Notes: generated by a model from the sequence alone, not told the origin. DNA of 12,597 bases from Pleurotus djamor (GCA_029747585.1 JAPEVF010001197.1:1-12597); one strand, 5' to 3'. Numbered from the stretch's first letter, positions 1-9,226 are shown. Numbers and translations: made by a program.

Positions 1-657
1 GCAGGTGGTGTGGTTGGCGTGGCAACTGTCGGCGGTATCGTAGCGCCTTCGGTTCCGCCAGGCGTCCAAGTCGCGGTCACGGTTTCGAAACCGAATGTCA
101 CGACCGGAAGGACAGCGAATGCAAGTCATAAACGAAGGAAGCAAGAAGCTACATTTGTCTGTCCAGTGCCTGGGTGTGGAAGTACGTTTACGAGGAGTTT
201 CAATCTGAAGGGTAGGTCTCCTCTTGTGTTTTTGGGTTTGGGACAAGTTCTCACGGCTTTTTGTCGTTTTTGTAGGTCATATTCGGTCACATAACGAAGA
301 GAAACCGTTCCAGTGTCATTGGCCTGGATGTGGGAAGGGATTCGCAAGACAACATGATTGTAAACGGCATGAACAACTGCATACGAATTATCGGCCGTTT
401 ACCTGTGATGGATGCGGCAAGCAGTTTGCTCGTATGGATGCTCTGAATCGACATCGTGAGTGCCAATCCTCTAATTCTTTGATATTTTTCGGGTTTGGTA
501 ACGCTGTCTCTTTGTTTTACTAGTACGGTCAGAAGGTGGTGCGGATTGTCAGCGCACGCTTGAATCGAATGGTACTTTACCTCCGGGAATTGGAGGTGGA
601 GGGGGCGTCACCAAGAAGGAAGAGACTTGGTCCGCCGCGGTTGGTGTCGCCCTATAA
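1..657 (+). CDS. C2H2 zinc-finger transcription factor, Swi5/Ace2-like, 3' part only
   Basis: Partial at the 5' end: the frame is open from base 1, so the true start lies outside. My model is exons 1-211, 276-455 and 524-657, with introns gtaggt...tgtag and gtgagt...ctag, giving 174 residues and a TAA stop. A basic stretch HKRRKQ, likely a nuclear localisation signal, precedes three fingers. Finger 1 runs from CPVPGC to HIRSH, finger 2 from CHWPGC to HEQLH, both C-x4-C-x12-H-x3-H. Finger 3 starts CDGC, has the x12 spacing and one His, then continues LRSEGGADC, so its last ligand appears to be Cys. The pattern of two long C-x4-C fingers and an atypical C2HC third resembles fungal Swi5/Ace2 DNA-binding regions (family knowledge). 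The tail is Gly-rich and ends at TWSAAVGVAL. It presumably binds DNA in the nucleus; target genes cannot be read here. Both introns lie in the finger region. Confidence 0.9.
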
Positions 658-2095
658 CATTGGCGTCACCCTTTCCCTCTCCTCCGCTTTCCGCTGTCTG
701 CCTTCCTTGTTGCTTTCTTGGCCGTCCACACGTCGCATGCATTCCCATCTGCTGTATCCCCTCCACTGTGCATATCCCCTTTCCTCCATCTCTGGTAATC
801 TCTCGCCATCGCATTGGAACATTTGTCGACATGTTGTTTGAATGTATATCTCTAACTTATGTATATAACGTGTACAACGGACATTTTTCCTCGATCTCAC
901 TTTTTGTACACCCATAACCGTATTCACGCTCCCTTCTACTATTCCCTTGATACTATTTTACCAACCGTGGCCGCTCTCGTTCCGTTTACACGTCTTCTTT
1001 GGATATTTTTCGTTATTTCGNTTTTTGGTTGAAGCATATTTATTTAGTTAGATTTTTTTATANTTTTTCGCTTTCTCTTTCCAAGCGGGATCATTTTTAC
1101 CCCCCGATCGCTTTTTGTTCGCCGTTGGGTATTTCTGTTTGGTGGTTGGATGGATGGATGTGCTGCGCGAGGCTATGTCGAAGCCTGCATCTTCTCATGG
1201 GCGCTGTGGCGACCTTGGTTGATCTAGCTGGCGCGGGCATCGGGCATCTCATGACCACTGAACATCACTTTGTCACCGCATTTTGCTCCTTAGTACTTAC
1301 ATATCTCTCTATCTGTAGCTCATATGTCATCATAGGTGAAAGAGTCAAATGTAGTAACACTGTCGAACACATTGCATGAACGTCCTCTACTATGCACTGC
1401 ATTGTCCGCGCAGGCCGATTCCAATTACGCATACTACTGTGTGTACCTTGTATGTACCTGCTGCGCACGGCGAAGAAGCACTGGTGTAAGGATGGGTCTA
1501 GACGGACGATGAATGTTTGGAAGGCATCAAAAAGAAGACGACAAGGAAAACTTAGAAGCATCGATGACATGAAACAAGAGGAAGCGTAGATATAAACGGA
1601 CAAATTAGTGAGGTCGTTGGATGCGCAGTGGGAAGAGATGTGTTTCTGCGTAGGACGGATCAATGATGATTGGACATCACGAAGCCATGATTAGGGCAAC
1701 GGGGACCGAGTTCTGAAGCCATGGACGGGCATGATGGGTGGCAAGTGAATGATGGTGTACGTCTGTGGTTTGTGGGAGAACTGAGTTGATGAACGAAGTG
1801 ATCCTGGTGACAACGTATGAGTTGACTTTCGGCGCAGCGAGGCCTGGTCGGAGCAGTTTCAGACCGGGTGCCAAGAAATGGGAGAACAGATGCTGCAACC
1901 GAAGCGAGCTAAACCGTTAAGATGAAGACATAGGGACAAAGGAGGTGTCCATAACCAAAAGCAACGAGCTATAAGAAGCGTCTCTTTTCCCACTTGAAGT
2001 CTGCTTGGTGCTGCCAGAAGAAGCACGTTGACTATGGATGGACAGAGGGGTCGAGGAAGGGCACTCACATTTCTCTCTGCATGAGATTTGGGAAG
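658..2095. other. No convincing gene: 3' flanks of the C2H2 gene and of MYND gene A
   Basis: The genes on both sides point into this stretch, so it should contain two 3' UTRs and their termination regions. About 658-900 is CT-rich, as expected for the transcribed tail of the C2H2 gene, and a run around 860-885 (tatgtatataacgtgtac) could be a polyadenylation-efficiency element, but this is a guess. Bases 1021 and 1063 are N. Several open frames of 60 to 130 codons occur on both strands (999-1379, 1392-1589, 1265-1663, 1677-1898), but none shows a recognisable motif, a matching splice pattern or similarity to the neighbouring genes. I saw no tRNA or rRNA. Confidence 0.6.
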
Positions 2096-4021
2096 TTACC
2101 CACAATGAGCGCGCGGCGTGGAAGGGCTCAATATATGGAATTTATGGTCCTTATCAACGTCGACGTCAAGCGAAAGGACAACCAAGTAGTTGAAGATATC
2201 TTCGACGCTGATATACTCTTTGATTCGAGGTATGACCAGCTGCCGCGTTGACTTGTTTCCGAAGAGTTGGGGAAAATCTTTGAATTTTTTGAGCTCAATT
2301 TCATCCAGGTGTATATCGAGGGGATGGGCGAGGAGCGATATTTCACCCGAGGGGACAATTTGGCGGCCGGCCTTCCGGGTTATGGGGTGGTTGCTGATTC
2401 CATGGCTTTGGCCCCATTCCTGCTCTATCCAGGAGGTATAGAAAAGACCCCTCGTGCTGTTGGTTCGAAGCAAAGGATGACTGGCTAGATAAGACCAGTG
2501 AGCAGGGTGGCCTCAAGGCGTGCACGGAAAGGGAAGGCTTACTTCCACAAAGCTGAAAATATTGACACAACCACTTGTGGTCGTCGTTCCAATCGGCCCG
2601 TTGACATTGGGTTGAGCAGTATCTTGTCACGCAGCAGGCAGCGCAAACCCTGACTTTGTCTTGCTCTGACCGCTTGTCGCACTATTTGAACGGGTTCACA
2701 TTTAGATTAGTAGACCGTCGAGTATCAGGGTGAGAAAAGCGAACGAACAACTGCACATCCTTCGTACTGTTTTGATTCGGCCTGCGTCTCGTGCCACAAA
2801 GAGGTGAGCACCTTTATGGAGATCTCCCAATCTAACCAAAGTTTCGAAGAATTTGGTAATGATAACAGCTTCTCAATGTGCGGGATAGCCCGCGGAAACT
2901 TTGCGTAGAGGAACAGAGCCTGAGTCAATTTGATCAAGGCAGGATGCATGGCTTCGCCAAACTGGATGGAGCGAAAGTGGGCCGCGACACCTACTTCAAG
3001 CATGTCCAGGATGGGATAGAATTCGGGGAGTGCTGGCCCCGCCAAGATGACGTTGGAATACAACTCGACAAGGGTCAGATCTCCACCAGGGATGGACTCT
3101 TTGACTCGGGAACAATGGTCGAAGAGGTATTTGGTGCTTATATTTATTTGATGGATAGCGTCTCTGGAGAGCAGCGAGCGATCAATGAGCTTCTCCTCAA
3201 AGATACATAAGATGCTGAGGGTGTGCTTGAGTAATAACGTATACAAGGAATCGAAGTCGAGGGAGGAATTCAATTCAAGGGCGGCAAGATATTTCCTCGT
3301 AAATGCGACGTAAAGTTCGGGAATGCCGGTTAGCCCACCAAGACAAAGTATAAAGTCATGAGGGGGCGTTCTGCGCAGGCCCTGATCGAGTACATCGAAG
3401 GCAAGAGGGCCAGTGTCAATAGCAAGGGCTAATGCCGGTTCCGAAAGGTTGGCGGCTTGCAAGGTCATCCACGTCTCCAAAATGGCATTGGAAATGTGAA
3501 CATGACGGGTGAAGTCGATTGGTCTGAGGCATGCGAGATACGAGAAGATGTCTTGGACGAAGTCTGAGTGTAGTGGCGTAGATAGGTCCAGAGAGGATGC
3601 GTCCCGACAAAATACATTGTTCACAAAGAATGATAGCCAAAGACAGATATTCTCTTCTTTTTGAAGGAAAAATGAGGAGAAAGGATCATCCTTGCCCGTG
3701 GCACAGTTGGCCAGGTAGGCTATGGTGCTCAACGAAAGAGCGGCGCATTGGATGACTTCTACGTAGTCAGACGTTGCTGCAGGTGGAATGCATTCCACAG
3801 AGAGAGAAGAGAGCACTGCGTGCGCAATTGAAAGAACTTGGGTGCGGTCGAGAGCGTGCTTCAAGTGAGACAGGTATGAGGTGAGATTTCTCATCCCTTT
3901 CAACGATCTCGAAGAAGCTTCCAACACGAAGGACTGATTCAAGTCGGTATTGTGGGGTGAGAGTCATACAGGAAGAAGAGTTATGTACCTTGAGGGGGTC
4001 ATTCAACGCACGGATATCCAT
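2096..4021 (-). CDS. MYND zinc-finger protein, tandem copy A (4 exons)
   Basis: Model: exons 4021-3989, 3933-2749, 2681-2543 and 2484-2096, CDS 1746 nt, 581 residues. Splice sites were fixed by matching copies C, D and E: donors gtacat, gttcgt and gtaagc; acceptors ending cag, tag and tag; phases 0, 0, 1. Residues 1-11 (MDIRALNDPLK) are the leader and about 12-400 the helix-rich domain (LSTIAYLA and FFLQKEENICLWLS correspond to conserved motifs of the other copies, but are more divergent). The MYND finger is C-x2-C-x11-C-x2-C-x5-C-x3-C-x8-H-x3-C with ligands C404, C407, C419, C422, C428, C432, H441 and C445. Residues 453-581 are the C-terminal domain (FKDFPQLFG, YLVVLSL, HILSPST). MYND fingers usually bind proline-rich partner peptides; no SET or other catalytic domain is visible, so the role is unknown. 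The end AHCG appears to result from a frameshift (see findings). ATG 4021 is the first in-frame ATG before the leader motif, but the frame is open for about 28 codons further upstream. Confidence 0.85.
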
Positions 4022-4510
4022 GGCGGAAACGGCGGCGTGTAGTAGGGTGAGACCAACTTCAGACCAGTGAGTCTCGTTTGGGTCGATCCTCAGGAGAGTC
4101 TTCAGGGGTTACCACAATAATTGCGATGATGGTGTACATTGGTACGGAGTATGATTAAGTACATGCGAGCAAGTCTGATATATTAGCTCATCGACTAATT
4201 ATCTCTTCTGGGAGAGCACCCACAGAACTGAGGTGAAATCGTGTTGGCGACGACAAATACTTGCCCACTATTCACAGGAAAGGAAAAGCCGTGCCTGAAG
4301 CGCGTGGATGACAAGAAGGCCAACCGGTAAGAATTGCTTGACATACACGAACTAACTGCGTAGAGGTGGAAAGACAGGGTCATATACATGGACCACAGCC
4401 GTGAGGCGCGAACTAATAGTAAGATCCCCCCTCCCTCGAGAAGTCTGGAAACATTCGCTTTGTACTACCGGGGGTCAAACGATCCGTCATGGAGAAGTTT
4501 GAAAGGACAC
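4022..4510. other. Upstream region of MYND copy A, no separate gene seen
   Basis: This stretch separates the start of A from the end of remnant B and should hold the promoter of A. It contains a 23-bp element at 4089-4111 that recurs upstream of B and, shortened, upstream of C. The frame of A stays open from ATG 4021 up to about 4101, where an in-frame TAA occurs; this may be 5' UTR or a missed exon. The minus-strand open frame 4195-4389 has no recognisable motif. No TATA box was evident. Confidence 0.5.
4088..4113 (-). promoter_or_regulatory. Shared upstream element, copy near MYND A
   Basis: On the minus strand it reads ACCCCTGAAGACTC followed by TCCTGAGG, about 70 to 90 bases before ATG 4021. 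Over 23 bases it matches the element at 4966-4990 at 20 positions, and its two halves (ACCCCTGAA and TCCTGA) recur at 7081-7100 before copy C. It could be a conserved promoter or leader segment, or only residual paralogy between duplicated 5' flanks. The regulatory role is inferred from position alone. Confidence 0.4.
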
Positions 4511-4923
4511 TCACCTCTGCATGAGAGATGGAAAATCACCTACAACAAGTGCGGTGGAAGGGCTGACAATGTGGAACCTGCGGCCGTTACTTTCATCGCT
4601 GACGTGAAGCGAAAGGACAATCAAGTAGTCGGAAAGTGTCTTGACTGCCATCAAGTTTTTGATTCGAGGAACGACCAATTGTCGCGTCAACTTGTTTCCG
4701 AAGAGTTCGGGAAAATCTCGCAGGTGGTTCAGGCTGACTTCGTCGCGATGCATGTCGAGGGGATGAGATAGTAGAGGTATTTCATCTACGGAGGCCGTTT
4801 GACGGCCAGCTTGACGAGCTAAGGGATGGCTACCTATTTCATGGATTTGAACCCGCTCCTTCTCCAAGCGAGACATTTAGAAAAGACCCCGTGTGCTGTT
4901 GGTCTGAAGCAAAGGGTTACTAG
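4511..4923 (-). pseudogene. MYND family remnant B: orphan exon 4 (C-terminal domain only)
   Basis: This is a copy of the fourth exon of the MYND genes, closest to copy A (I judge roughly three quarters of bases identical). It keeps a plausible splice acceptor (ctccag) just before 4923 and the same phase as the other copies, reading ..SNPLLQTNSTRGLF before an in-frame TAA. At that codon A has TAT, so a single change created the stop. An ATG follows immediately, and 121 codons stay open from 4876 to the TGA at 4511, containing LRDFPELFGNKLTRQLVVPR, YLIVLSL and HIVSPSTALVVGDF. No helix-rich domain and no MYND cysteines are present upstream before the stop of C at 5028. It is therefore a decapitated gene, unless the 121-residue protein is made on its own. 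Its uninterrupted frame after the stop means either recent origin or remaining constraint. Confidence 0.8.
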
Positions 4924-4965
4924 CTGGAGAAGCGATTTGAATAGATAATTAGGCAGGAAGAGGGG

Positions 4966-4990
4966 CATCAGGATATTCTTCAGGGGTTGG
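4966..4990 (-). promoter_or_regulatory. Shared upstream element, copy near remnant B
   Basis: On the minus strand it reads ACCCCTGAAGAATA followed by TCCTGATG, 40 to 65 bases before the exon-4 acceptor of B and just after the stop of C. It matches the element upstream of A at 20 of 23 bases. Since A has it upstream of exon 1, its presence directly in front of an orphan exon 4 suggests a relic of the 5' flank of the gene that became B. It is part of the 3' flank of C as well. Confidence 0.4.
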
Positions 4991-5027
4991 AATTTACGAC
5001 GCTGGGCAACTACTGCACGTATTCAAC

Positions 5028-7028
5028 CTATCCACTCAGTATTTCCTCCGGAAGGATACCAGCAGCACTGAGAGAAAGTGTTGGACTGAGTAGATTGAGC
5101 TCGCCCGTGTACAGGGGAAGTGTTACAACGGCAATATATTCCTGTATTTTCCCGGAGCTGAGGCGCTGTTTGTAGAGGGGAAAACTCGGGTCTCTCCAGA
5201 GGCTTTCATCAGTACCAAATACATCCGGAAAATCGGATAGTCGCATACGTTGGAGAAGGGGTGGTTTGGAATTGAGGAAAAACTGGACCACGGGGATTTG
5301 CGCTGAAGGTGACGTTCGAGATTGGATTACATCTGGTATTTTCAGCTGAATTCGGTGCGCCTTGCTCCATCCAATCTCAATGGAACGGATGTAGAGGAGC
5401 CCACAGGCGCTATTGGTACGAAGGAGAGGATGCTTTGCTGTATGGTAGTAATGATCATTATGGGTGAGTGCACTAGATGAAAGACACTATTCGTACCTCC
5501 ACTCATACGAAGTAGTCGACAAGCGACACGATGTTTCCCGTCCCAATCAGCTTTCTGGCATTGGGGGGTGCAATATTTAGCAACACAGCATCCCTCACAG
5601 ACCTTGAGATCACAATGATCGGATGGACTTTTGCACTATTTCGAGGTTAGCGAGTGGAAAGGAGCCAGGTGAGATATCGTACCGCATAGCAGCGGCCGAG
5701 CTTCGTCTTGGCGACCTCCTCCGCCTGCTCAATCTCACGATGTAAATGTCCGAGTTCCTTGTCAAACTTTTGCCATGTTGCTTGATGAATCGCATTGGTA
5801 GGAAGACCGTATAATCGGGCGGCATGGCGCATCATGGAAGGGAAGAAAATGGAATGAACATTGATGGAATTGATGTACCGTCCCAACGCTGTTGGAGTTG
5901 GATATTCAGGGGGGAAACTAAGCCCACCTAGGCTAGTGCGAAATATCTTGAAGATTCCGAGGTGACACACGTAGAGCACTGGGTCGAAGTCTGATGACGG
6001 AGAGGCGTAGGTGAGAAGTAAACAATACTTCATGATAGTGTTTTCAACGCTTGCTGTGTTCTTCTTGCCTGCCGCTTTTGACTCAAGGCGTGCATGGTTC
6101 ATGACCAGCCACTTGAGAGGGCGAGTTAATTGATGGATGATAATCTTGTTATCGAAGTTATCGAAGAAGACCCCATGTGAAAGGATGTCCGTTGAGTTAA
6201 ATGTGGACTGCTTCAAGAGAGTGTAGATTGCCGGATTACATCTTGGCTTAGTCTTCATATGATATAGCAGTTTCTCAACCAGAGAGAGAAGAAGCGTGGT
6301 CACCAAGAACGGCCCACCGAGCCGTTGTAGTAGATCCCATTTTCCGGTTTTGAGGGTTCGGCGGAGGATATTGGAGGAGAGATCGTTGGCCACTCGGAGA
6401 AGATCGAGCGAAGTAACATCGGCATCATCAATTGGGGCGTCTACGAGATTCCGCCATAACTTGAACACCCAGTCAATAATTACTTCATCTTTAACGGGGT
6501 CGAAGTCATCCTTGACATGAGGAAGAAGGTCGAGAATCCCATATGTGACTTTGTCGAGCGATGACTGTTTACCATGCGGGGGCGACAGGGGAAGCACCTC
6601 CGGTCTCAGTGTAGCAAGATAGGATGGATCTGTTAGAGAGACGAGCCACGGGATAATGATGTCCTGGTGCTTTCTAAAAAAGTCCGCCATCCGAGGCTTG
6701 TGTGGATCTTGAACAGATTGGGCGATGGAGGAAAGCGAGCTCAGCGCAAGGACGACAGCTTCGCGCTTAGATCCTCCTACCAGGGGCTTAAATGAGAGGG
6801 CAGGAAGCGCAGCGGTCGCCAGCTTGAGTGCGTCTGGCCATCCGACATCATGAGCGGCAACGTGGTTTCGGAAGGCCAATAATCCTGGGTACGTCGTTGT
6901 AGCGGCGCCCTGGGCGATAGACTGGGGAAATATGTATATATCAATGAGATCATCACTATGCAAGTGTCGAAACATACCCTGAAAGGTTCATCAAGGGTTT
7001 GAAGTTGTGATAATTCACGTTGGTTCAT
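5028..7028 (-). CDS. MYND zinc-finger protein, tandem copy C (4 exons)
   Basis: Model: exons 7028-6978, 6921-5683, 5635-5497 and 5437-5028, CDS 1839 nt, 612 residues; introns of 56, 47 and 59 nt with donors gtatgt, gtacga and gtacga. The leader is MNQRELSQLQTLDEPFR. An in-frame ATG 17 codons upstream (7079) exists, but copies D and E also have exactly 17-residue leaders, so 7028 is preferred. The helix-rich domain (about 18-427) carries VGWPDALKL, ALSSLSSIA, FFRKHQDIIIPWL and NAIHQATWQKF, all shared with D and E. The MYND ligands are C428, C431, C443, C446, C452, C456, H465 and C469, with CQKADW typical of the fold. Residues 477-612 form the C-terminal domain (LSDFPDVFG, YIAVVTLPL, LNLLSPTLSLSAAG). 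All eight zinc ligands are present and no stop or shift is seen, so the gene looks functional. Its biochemical role is unknown. Confidence 0.9.
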
Positions 7029-7184
7029 CAATGTGGTGGACTTTGGAAGATCTGTGACGTGGGGCGAATGCGGGTTCAACGTTCAGGATTCAGGGGTAAA
7101 CAACAGGCACAATTGTAATCGTAGTAGTAAATCGCCCCATGGCGCGGTAGTTGCCTTGATCCAACTAAACTCCTATTGGGGCTC
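7029..7184. other. Short spacer between MYND copies C and D
   Basis: Only about 156 bases separate the stop of D from the start of C, so the promoter of C must lie here, in the 3' flank of D, or inside D. It contains a shortened version of the element seen upstream of A and B (7081-7100). No gene is seen. Confidence 0.5.
7081..7100 (-). promoter_or_regulatory. Shared upstream element, short copy near MYND C
   Basis: On the minus strand it reads TTTACCCCTGAATCCTGAAC, 53 to 72 bases before ATG 7028. It holds both halves (ACCCCTGAA and TCCTGA) of the element upstream of A and B, without the five intervening bases. No clear match was found upstream of D or E. The match is shorter than that between A and B and could be chance. 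Confidence 0.3.
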
Positions 7185-9226
7185 TCATATGGTCAAAAGC
7201 ATACCCGCTGCAAGAAGCGTCATCAGAGGGCTGAATAAATTTAGCCGGGTCTTGCTCAAAGGAATTGTAAACACAACAAGATAACCGGGAGTTTGTCCTT
7301 TATCGACGAGTTGTTTGAAGTACGGAAAATAGGTGTTTTTCCATTTTTCTTCGTCGAATACCTCTGGAAAGTCGGAAAGGAGTTTGTGTTGTACGGGTGG
7401 TAGGGTGCCATCGAGGGAGCATTGGAGAACAGGGAGGGTGCCTCGGGGGACCGAAAGAAATGTGGGCGAGGACATCATCACCTGGTAAGAAAGTTTGTAG
7501 AATTCGTGTCTGACGCGCCATTCATGCTCCAGGTGACTGAGGTAGTATATTCCACGACAATTGTTCGTACGGACGAGCGGATGACGCGCTGTAAAGATAC
7601 AACGAACCAAATTTACTATCAAGCATCAACGGAGAAAGGGACACTCGCACCTCCGCTGATGCGAAAGAGGTGGCAGATTAGGCGATGGTCTCCTTGCCAG
7701 TCGAGACGTTGACACCGAGAGTCACAGTATTGTGAAACATAGCACCCCTCGCACAATTTCAGAGGATGACTGTCAGCTCGTTTCTTGCACTAATGCCCGA
7801 GTCAGCATCCACAAGGAGGAAAGAAAAAGATCAATTACTGTATTGCAGCATTCGAATTTGTACGAAGTCGATCGAACCCTCTCATGTCCGCTTATGGCGT
7901 GTTCGAGTGACGAATCGAACTTCCCCCACAGTTCTCGATGAACCGCATTGGTGGAAAGCGAACGAATGTTCATGACACGGTGCAGTGTGCGAGGGAAGAA
8001 GGCGGCGTTGTAGGATAAAAGCTCTACGAACTCGTTAAATGCCAGAGGGTTGACAGGGAGTTCGTTAATGGGCCGTAAGGAAAACTCATGAAGCCCAGTG
8101 CGGAGTCTCTTGAGAATGCCTGTGCGCGCTACGGTAAGATATGGGTCGCAGCGCGGTGTAGATGTGACACTAGTGAGAAATTGGCAGTACATCAGGATGA
8201 TGTTACCAATGTTCATGACTGGGTTGGATTTCGCGCCATACATTTGTATAAGACGCTCACGGTGGCTGATGATCCACTTTATAATCATGGTAACGCGTTT
8301 GATAAGGGACTCGACGTCCACGTCGGATTGGAGGAGGGGGCTGCAGAGGGTACCCGTGGCGTGATAGACGGTCTGCCAGAGGAGGTCTTGAATCTTTGGA
8401 TGGATCTCAGGTGCCGATTTGAGATGTTCGATAAGCTTCTCTCCCAGGCCCAGCAGGAGCGAACACACGGACGAAGCTCCGCCTAATTTGTCAACGATGG
8501 TGTAGCGTTTACCTTCCGAACTTCGACGTAAAAAGTCCAAAACAAGATGGTTCGTTTCTTGGATGAGTGCCAATTCCTGAAGGTTGTCTTCGTCAAACGT
8601 GATGACTAGGAACTGGCGCCATAGCTGTGTGACCGTGTCGGTGATGTAGTTTTCCGCAGAGAGGTCAACTTCGACGCTGGCACAAGCAAGGAGATGGATA
8701 ATGCCGTAAAGACTTTGGATGATCATTGGTTTTGGGGTCGTCTGGAGAAATGAATCTGACATCTCGGGATGGAGTCCGGCGAACTGGAAATAGAACCATT
8801 GCTGCAGGTAAGAGAGCCAGGGGAAGATACGCTTTTGATGTTTGGTGAAAAATACCGACATTTCGGAGGCATCGGACTGCTGGACGGATGACGCCAGGTA
8901 AGCAAGCGAACTCAGGGCAAGCAGTGAAATCCGGTCTGCTTCGATCGCATCATCGTCGCCTTCCGAAGCAGGGTGTTCTGGTGCCTTGAAAGCCAGTACA
9001 GACAATGTCACTGGAGCGACGTTCATTGCGTTCGGCCATCCGACTCGATGGGTAGCAAGGTAGTCCTGAAGAGCTTCTACTCCAAATCCAGTGCCAGACG
9101 CGGCTTCCAATGCAAGAGACTAAGAAAAGTGATGAAGCGGCAGGATCTCAGGTACAAATGAATGTATATCCATACCCTGAGGGGCTCATCGAGAGTCCGA
9201 ATTTGAGAACGTGCAGCAGCGTTCAT
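7185..9226 (-). CDS. MYND zinc-finger protein, tandem copy D (4 exons)
   Basis: Model: exons 9226-9176, 9119-7839, 7789-7651 and 7588-7185, CDS 1875 nt, 624 residues; introns of 56, 49 and 62 nt with donors gtatgg, gtaatt and gtgcga. The leader MNAAARSQIRTLDEPLR is followed after the first intron by SLALEAASGTG, matching E (AYASKAASGTY). The helix-rich domain (about 18-441) includes RVGWPNAMNVAPVTL, LLALSSLAYLASS, FFTKHQKRIFPWLSYL and NAVHRELWGKF. The MYND ligands are C442, C445, C457, C460, C466, C470, H479 and C483, with the motif CQRLDW. Residues 491-624 form the C-terminal domain (HPLVRTNN, LSDFPEVF, YLVVFTIPL, LNLFSPLMTLLAAG). The gene ends 156 bases before C, so these two copies are packed closely. 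It looks intact. A role as a protein-interaction factor is inferred only from the finger type. Confidence 0.9.

Noticed and set aside
999..1379. Plus-strand open frame of 126 codons
   Set aside because: Contains two N bases, low-complexity hydrophobic sequence from T-rich DNA, and lies in the expected 3' flank of the C2H2 gene.
1265..1898. Minus-strand open frames (132 and 73 codons) downstream of MYND A
   Set aside because: No similarity to the array, no recognisable motif, no splice-linked partner; probably chance frames.
2725..2748. Stop of the exon-2 frame of A taken as the true end of the gene
   Set aside because: The frame ends just past a splice donor; the MYND exon and exon 4 follow with correct phases in all four copies, so these are introns and not gene ends.
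4195..4389. Minus-strand open frame of 64 codons between A and B
   Set aside because: No similarity to any copy in the array and located in the likely promoter of A.
7029..7079. An earlier in-frame ATG for MYND copy C at 7079
   Set aside because: It would add 17 residues absent from D and E, whose leaders are exactly 17 codons; the stretch also overlaps the spacer. Kept only as a remote alternative.
8088..8486. Plus-strand open frames of 132 and 88 codons
   Set aside because: Antisense shadows of exon 2 of MYND copy D.
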